This document shows positions 27,390 to 36,662 of a DNA stretch of 64,000 nt, one piece after another (the first letter of the stretch is position 1; the number at the start of each line of letters is the position of its first letter). The notes beneath the pieces are model-generated. The model searched no databases. It had not been told where the DNA came from and was given only the letters and a program-made list of their open reading frames with translations. The DNA is taken from assembly GCF_001999765.1 (NCBI RefSeq), contig NZ_MTIC01000008.1, forward strand, positions 186,001 through 250,000. Reading direction: 5' to 3'. A program made the translations under genes and the position numbers. The stretch is from Sinomonas mesophila (GTDB lineage: Bacteria > Actinomycetota > Actinomycetes > Actinomycetales > Micrococcaceae).

Positions 27390-27674
27390 ATGTCCGACGG
27401 CTACGAGGTTTTCGACACGGGGCACAACGGCTGGCGGCCTGTGCGCCAGCACCTCAACGCGGCCCAGACCGAGAAGGTCCTCAACGCCGTGCGCCGCTTG
27501 CAGCCCGCTTCCCTGGAGGAGGCCCGCCTCCTGCTCAGGCACGCGGCCGGGCACCGGATCGAGGCGATATCGGACCTCTACGACGTTGAGCTCCAGCCGG
27601 TCCTCGAGAAGCTCGGGCGGATGGAGCGGGAGCGGACGAGGATACAAGGCCGGACGGGCGGGCACCATGCCTGA
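27390..27674 (+). CDS. small protein heading the helicase-nuclease operon
   Basis: 94-residue soluble, mostly helical, charged protein (LNAAQTEKVLNAVRRLQP, LEEARLLLRHAAGHRIEAI) with an arginine-rich tail. ATG at 27390 is preceded by a strong GAGGAGG site. It is divergent from jetA and lies about 90 bases before the AddB-like gene on the same strand. No family was recognised; size and charge would fit a DNA-binding or adaptor protein, but that is a guess. Confidence 0.65.
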   Translation: MSDGYEVFDTGHNGWRPVRQHLNAAQTEKVLNAVRRLQPASLEEARLLLRHAAGHRIEAISDLYDVELQPVLEKLGRMERERTRIQGRTGGHHA

Positions 27675-27765
27675 CACCGGCCAAGAACGCCGGGGGCGGA
27701 CGGCCCTGCCGCCCCGCCCGGACGGCGTGGTACAACAGCCTTCTAATTCGTGCATGGGGGAGACG

Positions 27766-30423
27766 ATGATTGTCGAGTTCGGGTGGTTCCTCGACCGCGC
27801 GCCGTGGGCCTATTCGCGGCCAGGGCTCAACCGGGTCCGGGTCGGCCGGAAGAACTTCATTGGGCTGCTCCAGACCCGGCTCGGGCTGACGCGGCCGGAC
27901 ACGCCGAACGCCGGGCGCGTGAGCCAGTACCTGCGCCGGCTCGAGCGCCTCGACACGCCCGACGCATGGTTCCACGGCTCCCTCCAGGCCGACCCGTGGT
28001 CCACCGCCCAAGAGCTCCTCGCCGCTCGCGACGACGCCGTCGCCAATGGCTGGGACGGCTCGCTCCGCGAGCCCGTGCAGGGGACGGACGACGCCGGCCC
28101 GTCGCCTCTGCTGCGCACGCTCGCCGCCGCCGAGCGCGCTCCCGGCGAGCTCGCACCGTCGCTCGCGGACGACGTCGTCGAGCTCCTTGCCGAGCTCGGC
28201 TCGTCTCCCCTGCCGCTCGGCATCGACGAACTGGTCCTCCAGCATCCCGAGGCCACGTTCCCGGAGATCTGGCGGCGGATCATTGGGGCCCTCCGCGCCC
28301 GCGGGGTCCGTGTGAGCGAGACACCCCGGCCTGCCCAGTCCCCCGAGATCACGGTCCTCACGGCCGGGACCGAGTGGGAGGCCGCCGAGCACGCCGCCCG
28401 CTGGCTCGCCGCGGGGACTAACAATCGGACGGCGGTCGTGTGCTCAGAGCCGACGTCGGTCCTCGACCAGTACCTCACCCTCCACGGCCAGCCACGCCTC
28501 GGCGTCGGAGACAGGTCGCCGTGGCGGGCTCAAGACCAGCTCATCCCTCTGTTCTTCGAGCTTGTCTGGGCCCCGGCCAACGTGCACCTGCTCGCCGAGT
28601 TCCTCACCCTCCCCGACTCCCCCGTCCGCCGCGCGGCGGGCCGGCACCTCCTGCACGCGCTCGCGCAGGAGCCCGGAGTCCACGGTGCCGCCTGGGCGGA
28701 AGCCATCGCCGCGATCAGCAGCGACCCGTCGCTCGGCCCCGGCCCTGCCGACGCGCTGGACCGCACTTTCCGCACCCGCCTCCTGAAGGAGGAGGAGCGC
28801 CCGTCCGGCACCCAGCTCATCGAGGCTACCGCCTGGCTAGCCAGCACCCTCTCGGCCAGGGCTGCGGTCACGGAACGGCTCCAGCCCACCCTGGCCCAGC
28901 TCAAGCGGGTGCTCGAACTCCTGGCCCCACTCCCCCACGTGTCACGCCGGGACCTGCGCCGCATCATCGCCTCGGTCCTGACCCCGCATTCCGAGCCCGT
29001 CCTCCCGGCGGAGGCGGCCCCATGGCTGCGGCTCAACCACCTCGTGGAACTCGGCGAGGACGTCGAGGATGCCCTCTGGTGGGGCTTCCCCTCTGCCTCG
29101 ACCCCTTCGGCCCGCCGCTGGGACGCGCACGATGCCGATTCCCTCGCCAAGGTGGGGGTGCACCTGCCAACCCCGAAGGAACTCACGGCACTATCCGTGC
29201 GGGAGACCCTCGCCGCAGCCGGGCGATGCAAGCGGCTCATCGTGGTCCAGACCGCCCAACGCAATGGCGAGCGCGTGGACGCGAACCCGCTCCTCGAGGC
29301 CCTCGTCGCGGCGCATGACCACCCTGACGGGGTGAGCACGACGCTGGCCGAGCGGATCGCGCAGGCGACCCGCGCGCCGTCGTCCCTCAATAAATACGGC
29401 ATGTGGCGGCTCGCCGGGCGGGAGACGCGGCTCACCCGGGCCGCGGCCGTACTGCCGGTACCCCCGGAGCCGGCACTCGAGGTCGGCGCGAACCCCGCGC
29501 TGGCGCCGGAGCGGCTCTCCTTCTCCCAGCTCGAGGTGCTGCTGGGCTGCTCGCTCCGCTGGGCGCTCGAGCGCAAGGGCCGGCTCACGGTGCCGGACGC
29601 GGCGGACATCCCGGAGGGTTCGCGGATGATCGGCACGTTCGCCCACCGGGTGATCGAGCGACTCCACGAGGGCCTGCGCGCCGAACACCGGGCCGTGCCC
29701 ACGGACGCGGAGATCAGTGCCGCGATCGACGGGCTCCTGCCCGCGGCCGCGTCCGAGCTGCTCCTGCCCGGACAGAAGGCGCGCCGGCTCACGGTCGTCG
29801 CGGCGATCACCGAGGCCGCGCGCGTCTTCTTCAGCCGCCTGCAGAGCGGCGGGGTGGCGCTGCAGGAGATGGAGAAGCCGATCCTGAGGGAGCTCCAGCT
29901 CGTCACCCAGGACGGCGTCCTGGCCATCCCGGTGTCCGGCAGCGCGGACGCCGTGGGGATCGATTCCGAGGGTCACACCGTGGTGGTGGATCTCAAATGG
30001 TCGTCCGGCGGTGGGCACCTGCGCGAGAAGGTGCGCAAGGGCACCGCCCTGCAGCTGGCCCTGTACCAGTGGGCGATCGGCGAGGGAGAGGCCCCCGCCG
30101 ATCATCCGACCGCCTACTACCTGCTCAAGCAGCACGACTTCTCCTCCGCCCATCCCCACTTCGGCCCGCGCACCCCGCGGGCATGGGGACCCGATGAGCT
30201 CTGGCAGCGGGCCGTGCGCTCCGCCGAGCACATCGTGGCGCAGGTCCTCGCCGGCCGCGTCACGGCGGCGAAGCCGTACGCAGATGCGCTCGAGGAACAG
30301 GGCGGGGACGGGCCCGCGACGTTCGAGGAGATCGAGACGGCCGTAGGCCGGCTGTACGTGGAGCCGGGGTGCCGGTTCTGCCGGTTCGGTGCCCTGTGCG
30401 GCCTGAAGGGGGACTACTCATGA
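27766..30423 (+). CDS. AddB-like PD-(D/E)XK nuclease with Fe-S cysteines
   Basis: 885-residue protein with AddB-like organisation. An N-terminal SF1-helicase-like region without a recognisable Walker A (ITVLTAGTEWEAAEHAARWL, then EPTSVLDQYL) suggests a pseudo-motor. A C-terminal RecB-family nuclease has FAHRVIERLHEG, GSADAVGIDSEG and VVDLKWSS (about 715-745). Four cysteines, in LGCSLRWAL (about 594) and in GCRFCRFGALCG (about 870-881), match the split Fe-S staple of AddB. ATG 27766 follows GGGGGAGACG; a slightly earlier ATG (27754) is possible. The stop overlaps the next gene's start (ATGA), so the two almost certainly form a complex for processing DNA ends. Actinobacteria normally use AdnAB for this, so the pair is an extra, island-borne machine. 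Confidence 0.82.
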   Translation: MIVEFGWFLDRAPWAYSRPGLNRVRVGRKNFIGLLQTRLGLTRPDTPNAGRVSQYLRRLERLDTPDAWFHGSLQADPWSTAQELLAARDDAVANGWDGSLREPVQGTDDAGPSPLLRTLAAAERAPGELAPSLADDVVELLAELGSSPLPLGIDELVLQHPEATFPEIWRRIIGALRARGVRVSETPRPAQSPEITVLTAGTEWEAAEHAARWLAAGTNNRTAVVCSEPTSVLDQYLTLHGQPRLGVGDRSPWRAQDQLIPLFFELVWAPANVHLLAEFLTLPDSPVRRAAGRHLLHALAQEPGVHGAAWAEAIAAISSDPSLGPGPADALDRTFRTRLLKEEERPSGTQLIEATAWLASTLSARAAVTERLQPTLAQLKRVLELLAPLPHVSRRDLRRIIASVLTPHSEPVLPAEAAPWLRLNHLVELGEDVEDALWWGFPSASTPSARRWDAHDADSLAKVGVHLPTPKELTALSVRETLAAAGRCKRLIVVQTAQRNGERVDANPLLEALVAAHDHPDGVSTTLAERIAQATRAPSSLNKYGMWRLAGRETRLTRAAAVLPVPPEPALEVGANPALAPERLSFSQLEVLLGCSLRWALERKGRLTVPDAADIPEGSRMIGTFAHRVIERLHEGLRAEHRAVPTDAEISAAIDGLLPAAASELLLPGQKARRLTVVAAITEAARVFFSRLQSGGVALQEMEKPILRELQLVTQDGVLAIPVSGSADAVGIDSEGHTVVVDLKWSSGGGHLREKVRKGTALQLALYQWAIGEGEAPADHPTAYYLLKQHDFSSAHPHFGPRTPRAWGPDELWQRAVRSAEHIVAQVLAGRVTAAKPYADALEEQGGDGPATFEEIETAVGRLYVEPGCRFCRFGALCGLKGDYS

Positions 30424-33400
30424 GCATCCACCAGCCCCAGACCGGGCGCGGGGGCGCGGGCGTCCTGGACCGAGACCTCCTGGCCAACGTCACGATGGTC
30501 TCGGCGAGCGCTGGAACGGGGAAGACCTACACCCTCACCGAGAAGATCGTGGGCCAGATCGCGGAGGGCGTGCGCCCGGACCAAATCATGGCCACCACGT
30601 TCACCACGAAGGCGGCCGGGGAGCTGCGGGAGCGCATCGCGGCGCGGCTGCTCGAATCGGCCTGGGCGTCGTCCGCGTCCCAGGAGCTCGGGGCGAGCCT
30701 CATCGGAACGGTGAACAGCGTGTGCGGGCAGCTGCTCGCGGAGTACGCGATCGATGCGGGGCTCTCCCCCGCGCTCGAGGTGATCGGCGAGGACCAGCTG
30801 GATGCGATGTTCGCCCTCGCCACGGACGAGGTGCGTGCCGCATGCGCCGAGACGATGGCGCCGCTCGCGTGGCGCATGGGCACCCACCCGGACCAGACGG
30901 GCGAGTACGGCGTGGAGCCGTGGGATGCGACCGTTCAGCGCGTCGTGACGTACGCCCGCACGAACCTCCTCGACGCCGAGGCGGTGCGCCGCTGCGCCGA
31001 CGACTCGTGGGCCGGGTACCGGGAGGAGCTGCTCGACGAACCGGGCCCTGACTGCCGCGAGGAGTGGCTGCGCGAGCTGCGGGCTGGCGCGGCCGAGTTG
31101 GAGCTGACCGTGGAGCGCGGCAAACACAGTGACGGCACCAAAGCCAACCTGAGCACCAAAGCGTTCGAGGTGGATTACCCCAAGACGCTGGTGAAGATTG
31201 CCAAAGCCCAGGAGATCGGGACGACCCCTTGGGAGGTGTGGCGCGGATTCGTCGGCTCGAAGCCTCCAGCTCCCCTCAAGAAGATCTTCTGGGAACTCCG
31301 CGAGCGGATCCATGGAGAGCTGCTCTCCAACCCCGCCTTTCATCGGGACGTGGAAGCGTACATCCGCGGGGTGTTCGCCTGCGCGGCGGACTGCCTCGAC
31401 GCGTACGAGGGGTTCAAGCGGGACAACGCCCTCATGGACTTCGTGGACCAGGAGGCCAAGGTCCTCGACCTGGCCCGGGGCAATGCCGCGTTCCGCACAG
31501 CCTTCGCGGGCCGCATCCGGTTCCTCGTCGTGGACGAGTTTCAGGACACGAGCCCGCTCCAGCTGGCACTCTTCCTCGAGCTGAGCTCGCTCGTCGAACA
31601 GGCCGTTTGGGTGGGCGATCCGAAGCAGGCCATCTACGAGTTCCGCGGTACCGACCCGGAGCTCATGGAGGCCGTCATGGCTGCGGTGCCGGCGGAGCGG
31701 CGCGAACAGCTGTCGGAGACGTGGCGGTCGCGGCAGGCGCCGGTGGACCTCTCCAATGCCGTGTTCGAGCGGGTCTTCACGAACGGCGCCGCCGGGCACC
31801 GCATGACCCGAGAGTCCGTACATCTGGATCTGCCCGCCGCCAAGGCCGCCGAGTATGGCGAGGACCGTGGGGGCATCGAGGCCTGGACCCGGCCCCAGAG
31901 CAAGTCCGAGGACCGGCTCCGCGCGACGGCTGCCGGCGTGAAGGAGCTCCTCGCCCGGCGGCCGGACCTGCGCCGGTGCGACGTGGCCGTGCTGGCCAGG
32001 ACCAACGCCGAGGTCCGGGCCCTCTCGGCGGCCCTCGACGGCCTCGGTGTGCGCGCGAGCCTGGACCCCCGCGCCCTCGGCTCGGTCCGGGAGGTGCAGC
32101 TCGTGCGGGCCGGGATGGCCTATGTCGCAGACCGTCTGGACACGGTCGCGCTCGCCGAGCTCGTGGCCCTGCATCCCGGCCACCCCTCGCACGGGATCTG
32201 GCAGCGGGAGCTGCTGGCCGCAGTCGTGAACCCCGATGCGGAGAAGGACTCGGACGGTGCCATAGTGGCTGGGCCGCGGCTCGTGCACGAGGCCTGGCGC
32301 AGCGCCCCGCTCGTCGCGGCCCTGGATGCGCTGAGGGAGCAGGCTGTGGCGGCGACGCCGACGGAGGTGCTCGAGGCGGTGAGCGGGGTGCTCGGGCTGC
32401 CGGGGCTCATCGCCGTGTGGTCGGCGCCGGAGCGGAGGCTGCGGAATCTGGACGCGTTCCGCGGCGCGGTCCAGCTGTACTTCGAGCGCTGCCGGGCCCT
32501 GCGGTTCCCGGCGACGCTCCGTGGATTCCTGGGTTTCTTCGCCTCGGACGAGCACGAGTCGGCGGAGAACGCCGGGCCGGACGTGGTGAACGTGCTCACG
32601 TACCACAAGGCGAAGGGCCTCGAGTGGCCCGTGGTGGTCATGGAGAGCCTGGACAAGGAGACGAAGGCGCGCCCGTTCGGCACGGGGGTGGAGCAGACGC
32701 GGGAGCTAGACCTCGCGGATCCGCTAGCGGGGCGGTGGATCCGGCTGTGGCCGAGCCCGTTCCCGTTCGGCGGGTCGCCGCTGGACACGCGGGCGCAGGC
32801 GAGCGAGGCGGCGGCGCGGTTCCTCGAGCGCGAGCAGCGGAACCAGGCCCGGCTCATGTACGTGGGCATGACGCGGGCCGCGGAGACCACCGTCCTGACG
32901 TCGAAGACCGGCTCTCCGGGCCTCCTCAATGACCTCGGCGTGGAGGGTCTCGTGGCGTGGAAGGCGGGCCGCGGCGAGGTGGTCGTGGGCCGGGAGGACT
33001 CGCTGCCGGCGTTCGTCGCGGAGCTCGAGCCGCTCGAGGCGACGGCGGACGACGGCGTGTGGGAGCCGAGGTTCGTCGACCCGCCCTTCGCTGGGGCCGT
33101 CGTCGGGGGGAAGCCGGCGCGGCTGAAGGCCAGCGCCGCGGACGGGGCGGACGGACTGGCTTCTGCCGACATCCGCGCCATCGCCACGCTCGGTAGTCCC
33201 CTCGCTACCCACGGCTCGGAGGACTGGGGCGCCGTGGGCAGCGCCGTGCACGCGTATCTGGGCACGGAGTTCGGCCTTCTCGACGCTCCGGGGCGGTCCC
33301 GACTGGCAGAGCGGCTCATCGGGCGGTGGGGCGTGGGGCAGACGGTCGACGCCGGGCTGCTCACCGCCGCCGGGGAGCGCTTCGAGGCCTGGCTCGACGA

Positions 33401-33698
33401 CGAGTTCCCGGGCTGGACCCGGCACCGGGAGGCCGCCATCGGCTGGCGGCCCGAGGGCCAGACGATGGAGGGCTGGATCGACCTGCTCCTCGAGGGCCCG
33501 GACGGGTTCGTGCTCGTGGACCACAAGACCTACCCGGGGAAAGACCCGGAGGGGCACATCCGTGCCAAGTACCTCGGCCAGATGGAGGCCTACCGGCGGG
33601 CCGTCGAGGCTGCGACCGACAGGCCTGTCGTGCGGATGTTGATACACCTGCCGGCGCTGGGGCGGGTGTTCGAGGTCGTCATGCCTCATCTACTCTGA
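30420..33698 (+). CDS. AddA/RecB-like UvrD helicase-nuclease
   Basis: 1092-residue SF1A helicase with C-terminal nuclease. Motifs: SASAGTGKTYTLTEK (about 29-42), TTFTTKAAGELRERI, VVDEFQDTSPLQ (about 371), WVGDPKQAIYEFRG, LTYHKAKGLEWPVVV and MYVGMTRAAETTVL (about 813). The C-terminal PD-(D/E)XK shows GWIDLLLEGPDG and VLVDHKTYPG (about 1018-1040). Size and layout match AddA rather than UvrD. ATG 30420 overlaps the AddB-like stop by four bases. Probably forms a two-nuclease heterodimer with the preceding protein; a defence role is suggested by the neighbouring Wadjet, GmrSD-like and restriction genes but is inference. Confidence 0.88.
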   Translation: MSIHQPQTGRGGAGVLDRDLLANVTMVSASAGTGKTYTLTEKIVGQIAEGVRPDQIMATTFTTKAAGELRERIAARLLESAWASSASQELGASLIGTVNSVCGQLLAEYAIDAGLSPALEVIGEDQLDAMFALATDEVRAACAETMAPLAWRMGTHPDQTGEYGVEPWDATVQRVVTYARTNLLDAEAVRRCADDSWAGYREELLDEPGPDCREEWLRELRAGAAELELTVERGKHSDGTKANLSTKAFEVDYPKTLVKIAKAQEIGTTPWEVWRGFVGSKPPAPLKKIFWELRERIHGELLSNPAFHRDVEAYIRGVFACAADCLDAYEGFKRDNALMDFVDQEAKVLDLARGNAAFRTAFAGRIRFLVVDEFQDTSPLQLALFLELSSLVEQAVWVGDPKQAIYEFRGTDPELMEAVMAAVPAERREQLSETWRSRQAPVDLSNAVFERVFTNGAAGHRMTRESVHLDLPAAKAAEYGEDRGGIEAWTRPQSKSEDRLRATAAGVKELLARRPDLRRCDVAVLARTNAEVRALSAALDGLGVRASLDPRALGSVREVQLVRAGMAYVADRLDTVALAELVALHPGHPSHGIWQRELLAAVVNPDAEKDSDGAIVAGPRLVHEAWRSAPLVAALDALREQAVAATPTEVLEAVSGVLGLPGLIAVWSAPERRLRNLDAFRGAVQLYFERCRALRFPATLRGFLGFFASDEHESAENAGPDVVNVLTYHKAKGLEWPVVVMESLDKETKARPFGTGVEQTRELDLADPLAGRWIRLWPSPFPFGGSPLDTRAQASEAAARFLEREQRNQARLMYVGMTRAAETTVLTSKTGSPGLLNDLGVEGLVAWKAGRGEVVVGREDSLPAFVAELEPLEATADDGVWEPRFVDPPFAGAVVGGKPARLKASAADGADGLASADIRAIATLGSPLATHGSEDWGAVGSAVHAYLGTEFGLLDAPGRSRLAERLIGRWGVGQTVDAGLLTAAGERFEAWLDDEFPGWTRHREAAIGWRPEGQTMEGWIDLLLEGPDGFVLVDHKTYPGKDPEGHIRAKYLGQMEAYRRAVEAATDRPVVRMLIHLPALGRVFEVVMPHLL

Positions 33699-33761
33699 AT
33701 ATGAAAATCGATGTACCTGAATGTGCAGACGGGCTTAACCGCTCCGAAGGAGATTGATCGA

Positions 33762-35907
33762 ATGTCCAAGACAGTCTTCCGATCCACATCGTTTACACTG
33801 CGACATCTGGTTGACAATATCCAACGAGGTGACATTGCCCTCCCAGAGCTGCAGCGACCGTTCGTCTGGTCGAACGCGAAGGTGCGGGACCTTTTCGACT
33901 CAATGTACCAGGGCTTCCCAGTAGGCTACTTGCTCTTCTGGGAGACGGGGCGCGGAGGTCGGCGCGCGGCAAATCGGCGTTACAGGCAAAGATGCCCGCG
34001 TGGCGCGATGGCTCATCGTCGATGGGCAGCAACGCATGACCTCCCTATACTCTGTGATGACCGGAGAAAAGGTTGTTCGCGAGGATTACTCGGAGTCACG
34101 AGTGAAGCTCGCCTTCCGGCCACGCGACGCTCATTTCTCAGTTTCAGATGCCACGACAGAGAAGAATCCGGAGTTCCTAAAAGACGTCACGCAGCTCTGG
34201 AGCGACTTCCGTAGGACCAGCTCTCAGTTCTTTGCAGATTATGAGGCCGCCCGCGGCCCCCTTGAGCCAGTCCAGAGAAACGCATGGGAGGACGCCCTCG
34301 ACCGGGTCAGGGATCTGCAGAATTTCTCTTCAACGTAGTGGAGCTCGATGCTGCAGTAGATGAGGAGCAAGTCGCAGAAGTCTTCGTGCGCATAAACTCT
34401 GAGGGCGTAAAGCTTAATCAGGCCGACTTTATCCTCACCCTCATGAGCGTATTCTGGGATGAAGGGCGCAAGCAACTCGAGGCGTTCTCCCGAGCCGCTA
34501 AGGCTCCTTCAATCTCGACGGCGTCGTCATTCAACTGGTATATCTCCCCGTCGCCTGATCAGCTGCTCCGCGTCGTTATCGCGTTGACCTTTGATCGTGC
34601 GGTCCTGCGGCACGCGTACTCGATACTGCGAGGGAAGGATCTGGAGACCGGGCACACCAGTCTTGAACGACGAGACCAGCAGTTCCAGGCATTGCAGAGC
34701 GCCCAAGCGGAGGTGCTGAAACTCACACACTGGCACGAGTACCTGAGAGCCTTGGAACGTTCGGGGTACCGGAGCGCAAAGATGATCTCCAGCCAAAATG
34801 TCGTGCTATTCAGCTACGCTCTCTGGCTTCGCGGCCGAGTAAGACACGGCGTTCCAGTGGACCAGCTGCGGGAGGTGATCGCCAGATGGTTCTTCATGGC
34901 CCGCTTGACGTCACGATACTCCGGATCCTTTGAGACGCAGGCAGAGAGGGACTTTGGGCGCATCGACGAACTCGCCGCCGAGATCGGCTTCAAGGCCGCC
35001 CAACCGAATCATCAACGACACACTGACCGGAGATTTTTGGACGATCACACTGCCCAACGAACTTGCTACCGCGGCGTCGCGAAGTCCTGCTCTCTTCGCC
35101 TATTTCGCAGCTCTCAATATTTTGGACGCGGATGCTCTACTGTCAACTGGCAAGGTCCGAGAGCGCCTAGACCCAGCAGTGATCAGCACTAAAGGCATTG
35201 AGCGACACCACCTTTTTCCCCGCGCCTACCTTCGCGACGTTCTCGGGGTCAAAGATAGCCGCCAGATCAACCAGATTGCTAATATGACGCTCGTTGAGTG
35301 GAACGATAACATCGCCATCTCTGATGCTGCACCTCGCATATACTGGAAAGCCCAACTCGAGTCCAAGAAGTACTTAACCGCTGAGCGGCTGGAAAGGCAG
35401 CTTGAATTGCATGCACTGCCTGCCGAATGGACGGACATGGAGTTCACCGACTTTCTGACACTCCGCCGCAAGCTCATGGCTTCGGTCGTTCGGGAGGCCT
35501 TCCAGAGACTTTCGGACCCCTCCTACTCCGCCGTCTACCCAACCACCCAGGAGCCGCTATCGCTGGCAGCAACCACTGCTCCTGAAGATTCGGAAACTCC
35601 GAGTCCGGTGAGCGTTAGACAGCTCGTGGAAAGCGGTTTGCTCCCAATCGGCACGGTGCTAACGCCTGCCCGTGGGGGAATCGATGCCCTTGGAGAGATC
35701 GATGAGAGCGGAAGCATTGTTGTCGAGGGTATCCCCTACCCGACTCCATCTGCTGCAGCTGTGGCCGCGGCTGGCAGCCGAGCCGAAAACGGGTGGACTT
35801 TCTGGGTCGCGGATACTCCTGCCGGGGAACGGCGCCTCGATCGTCTCCGTGAACAGTTCCGCTTGGACAATGTTGCCGACGATGTCGGCGGGGTGCCCGT
35901 CGGCTAA
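33762..35907 (+). pseudogene. frameshifted DUF262-DUF1524-RAMA gene
   Basis: Second GmrSD-type gene, broken by at least three frameshifts (about 33940-34000, about 34310-34330, about 35020). In order the pieces read: DUF262 start RHLVDNIQRGDIALPELQRP; after the first shift LIVDGQQRMTSLYSVMTGE; after the second VAEVFVRINSEGVKLNQADF and a long helical region; after the third an HNH-like IERHHLFPRAYLRDV and INQIANMTLVEWNDN; and finally a RAMA-type domain (SVRQLVESGLLPIGTVLTPA ... GWTFWVADTPAGERRLD). ATG 33762 has a GAAGGAG site. Intact relatives are thought to restrict modified DNA. Sequencing error is an alternative, but three independent shifts make real decay more likely. Confidence 0.75.
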
Positions 35908-36662
35908 ACACCACCCCTTGCGACCACACGTCGGCCCCTCGGTGGACCGTGCAGGCCCACTGCGGCGACGGCAGCGCCTCCGACAGCACGAAGAAGGCCG
36001 CCAACGACGCCAGCACCACCCCCGTCGAATCGGTCTTCTCGGCTCCACTCGTCAGATCAGACCTCCGCGCTGAAGGAACCCTGCGCCCTCGCCTGGCCCT
36101 CTACGGGTCTGCTCCCTCGCCCGGACCCCTTGCCCCCAGCTCACCGCGTTCTACCACCGCCTCATGACCAAGTGGGGGCGTTGCCACACCCTGAGGGGCT
36201 GAACGGTGGAGCGCCCCGGCATGAGTCCGCTCAGACTCCAAGCTCGACGCGCAAAGCGTTCGCAAACCGTGAGCAGGGACGAGGCCACCTGAGGCATCCT
36301 GTCCCGCCAAGGCCGTCGAACTCAAGCGGGAGGTATCGGGACAGCATATCGTCCTGCCGTCCAAGCAGGGGTGATGGACCCTGCCCTGAAACCAACAACA
36401 CGCAGGCTCTACTGTCCCGTTCATACCAATCCACACCTTGAATGCGCCCCCGATCTCGCCGAGGTTCCGGGCGGAAACTTCGGCAGAAGGGCAATGTCGA
36501 GCTCGAGCAAGGAAGTAACTGATGCATATCAAGTTTATCGATTTCGGCCATGAGAAAGGTCGGCCCCGCGACGGCATCTCACTGAGGCCCAGTCCCCTGG
36601 AGATATCGGGCTATACTCCAAAACTGGTCCGTCAGTGTCCGTCCTGGCAGACTTGCCTAAAC
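35908..36662. other. stretch with no supportable gene
   Basis: About 750 bases between the RAMA-domain gene and the insertion sequence. Short open frames exist on both strands but none has a recognisable family, start site or consistent codon bias. It may be decayed DNA at the edge of the island. Confidence 0.5.

Noticed and set aside
30420-33698. Possibility that the AddA/AddB-like pair is the housekeeping AdnAB
   Set aside because: AdnA and AdnB both have active motors, whereas the first protein here lacks a Walker A and has AddB-type cysteine spacing; not fully excluded without phylogeny.
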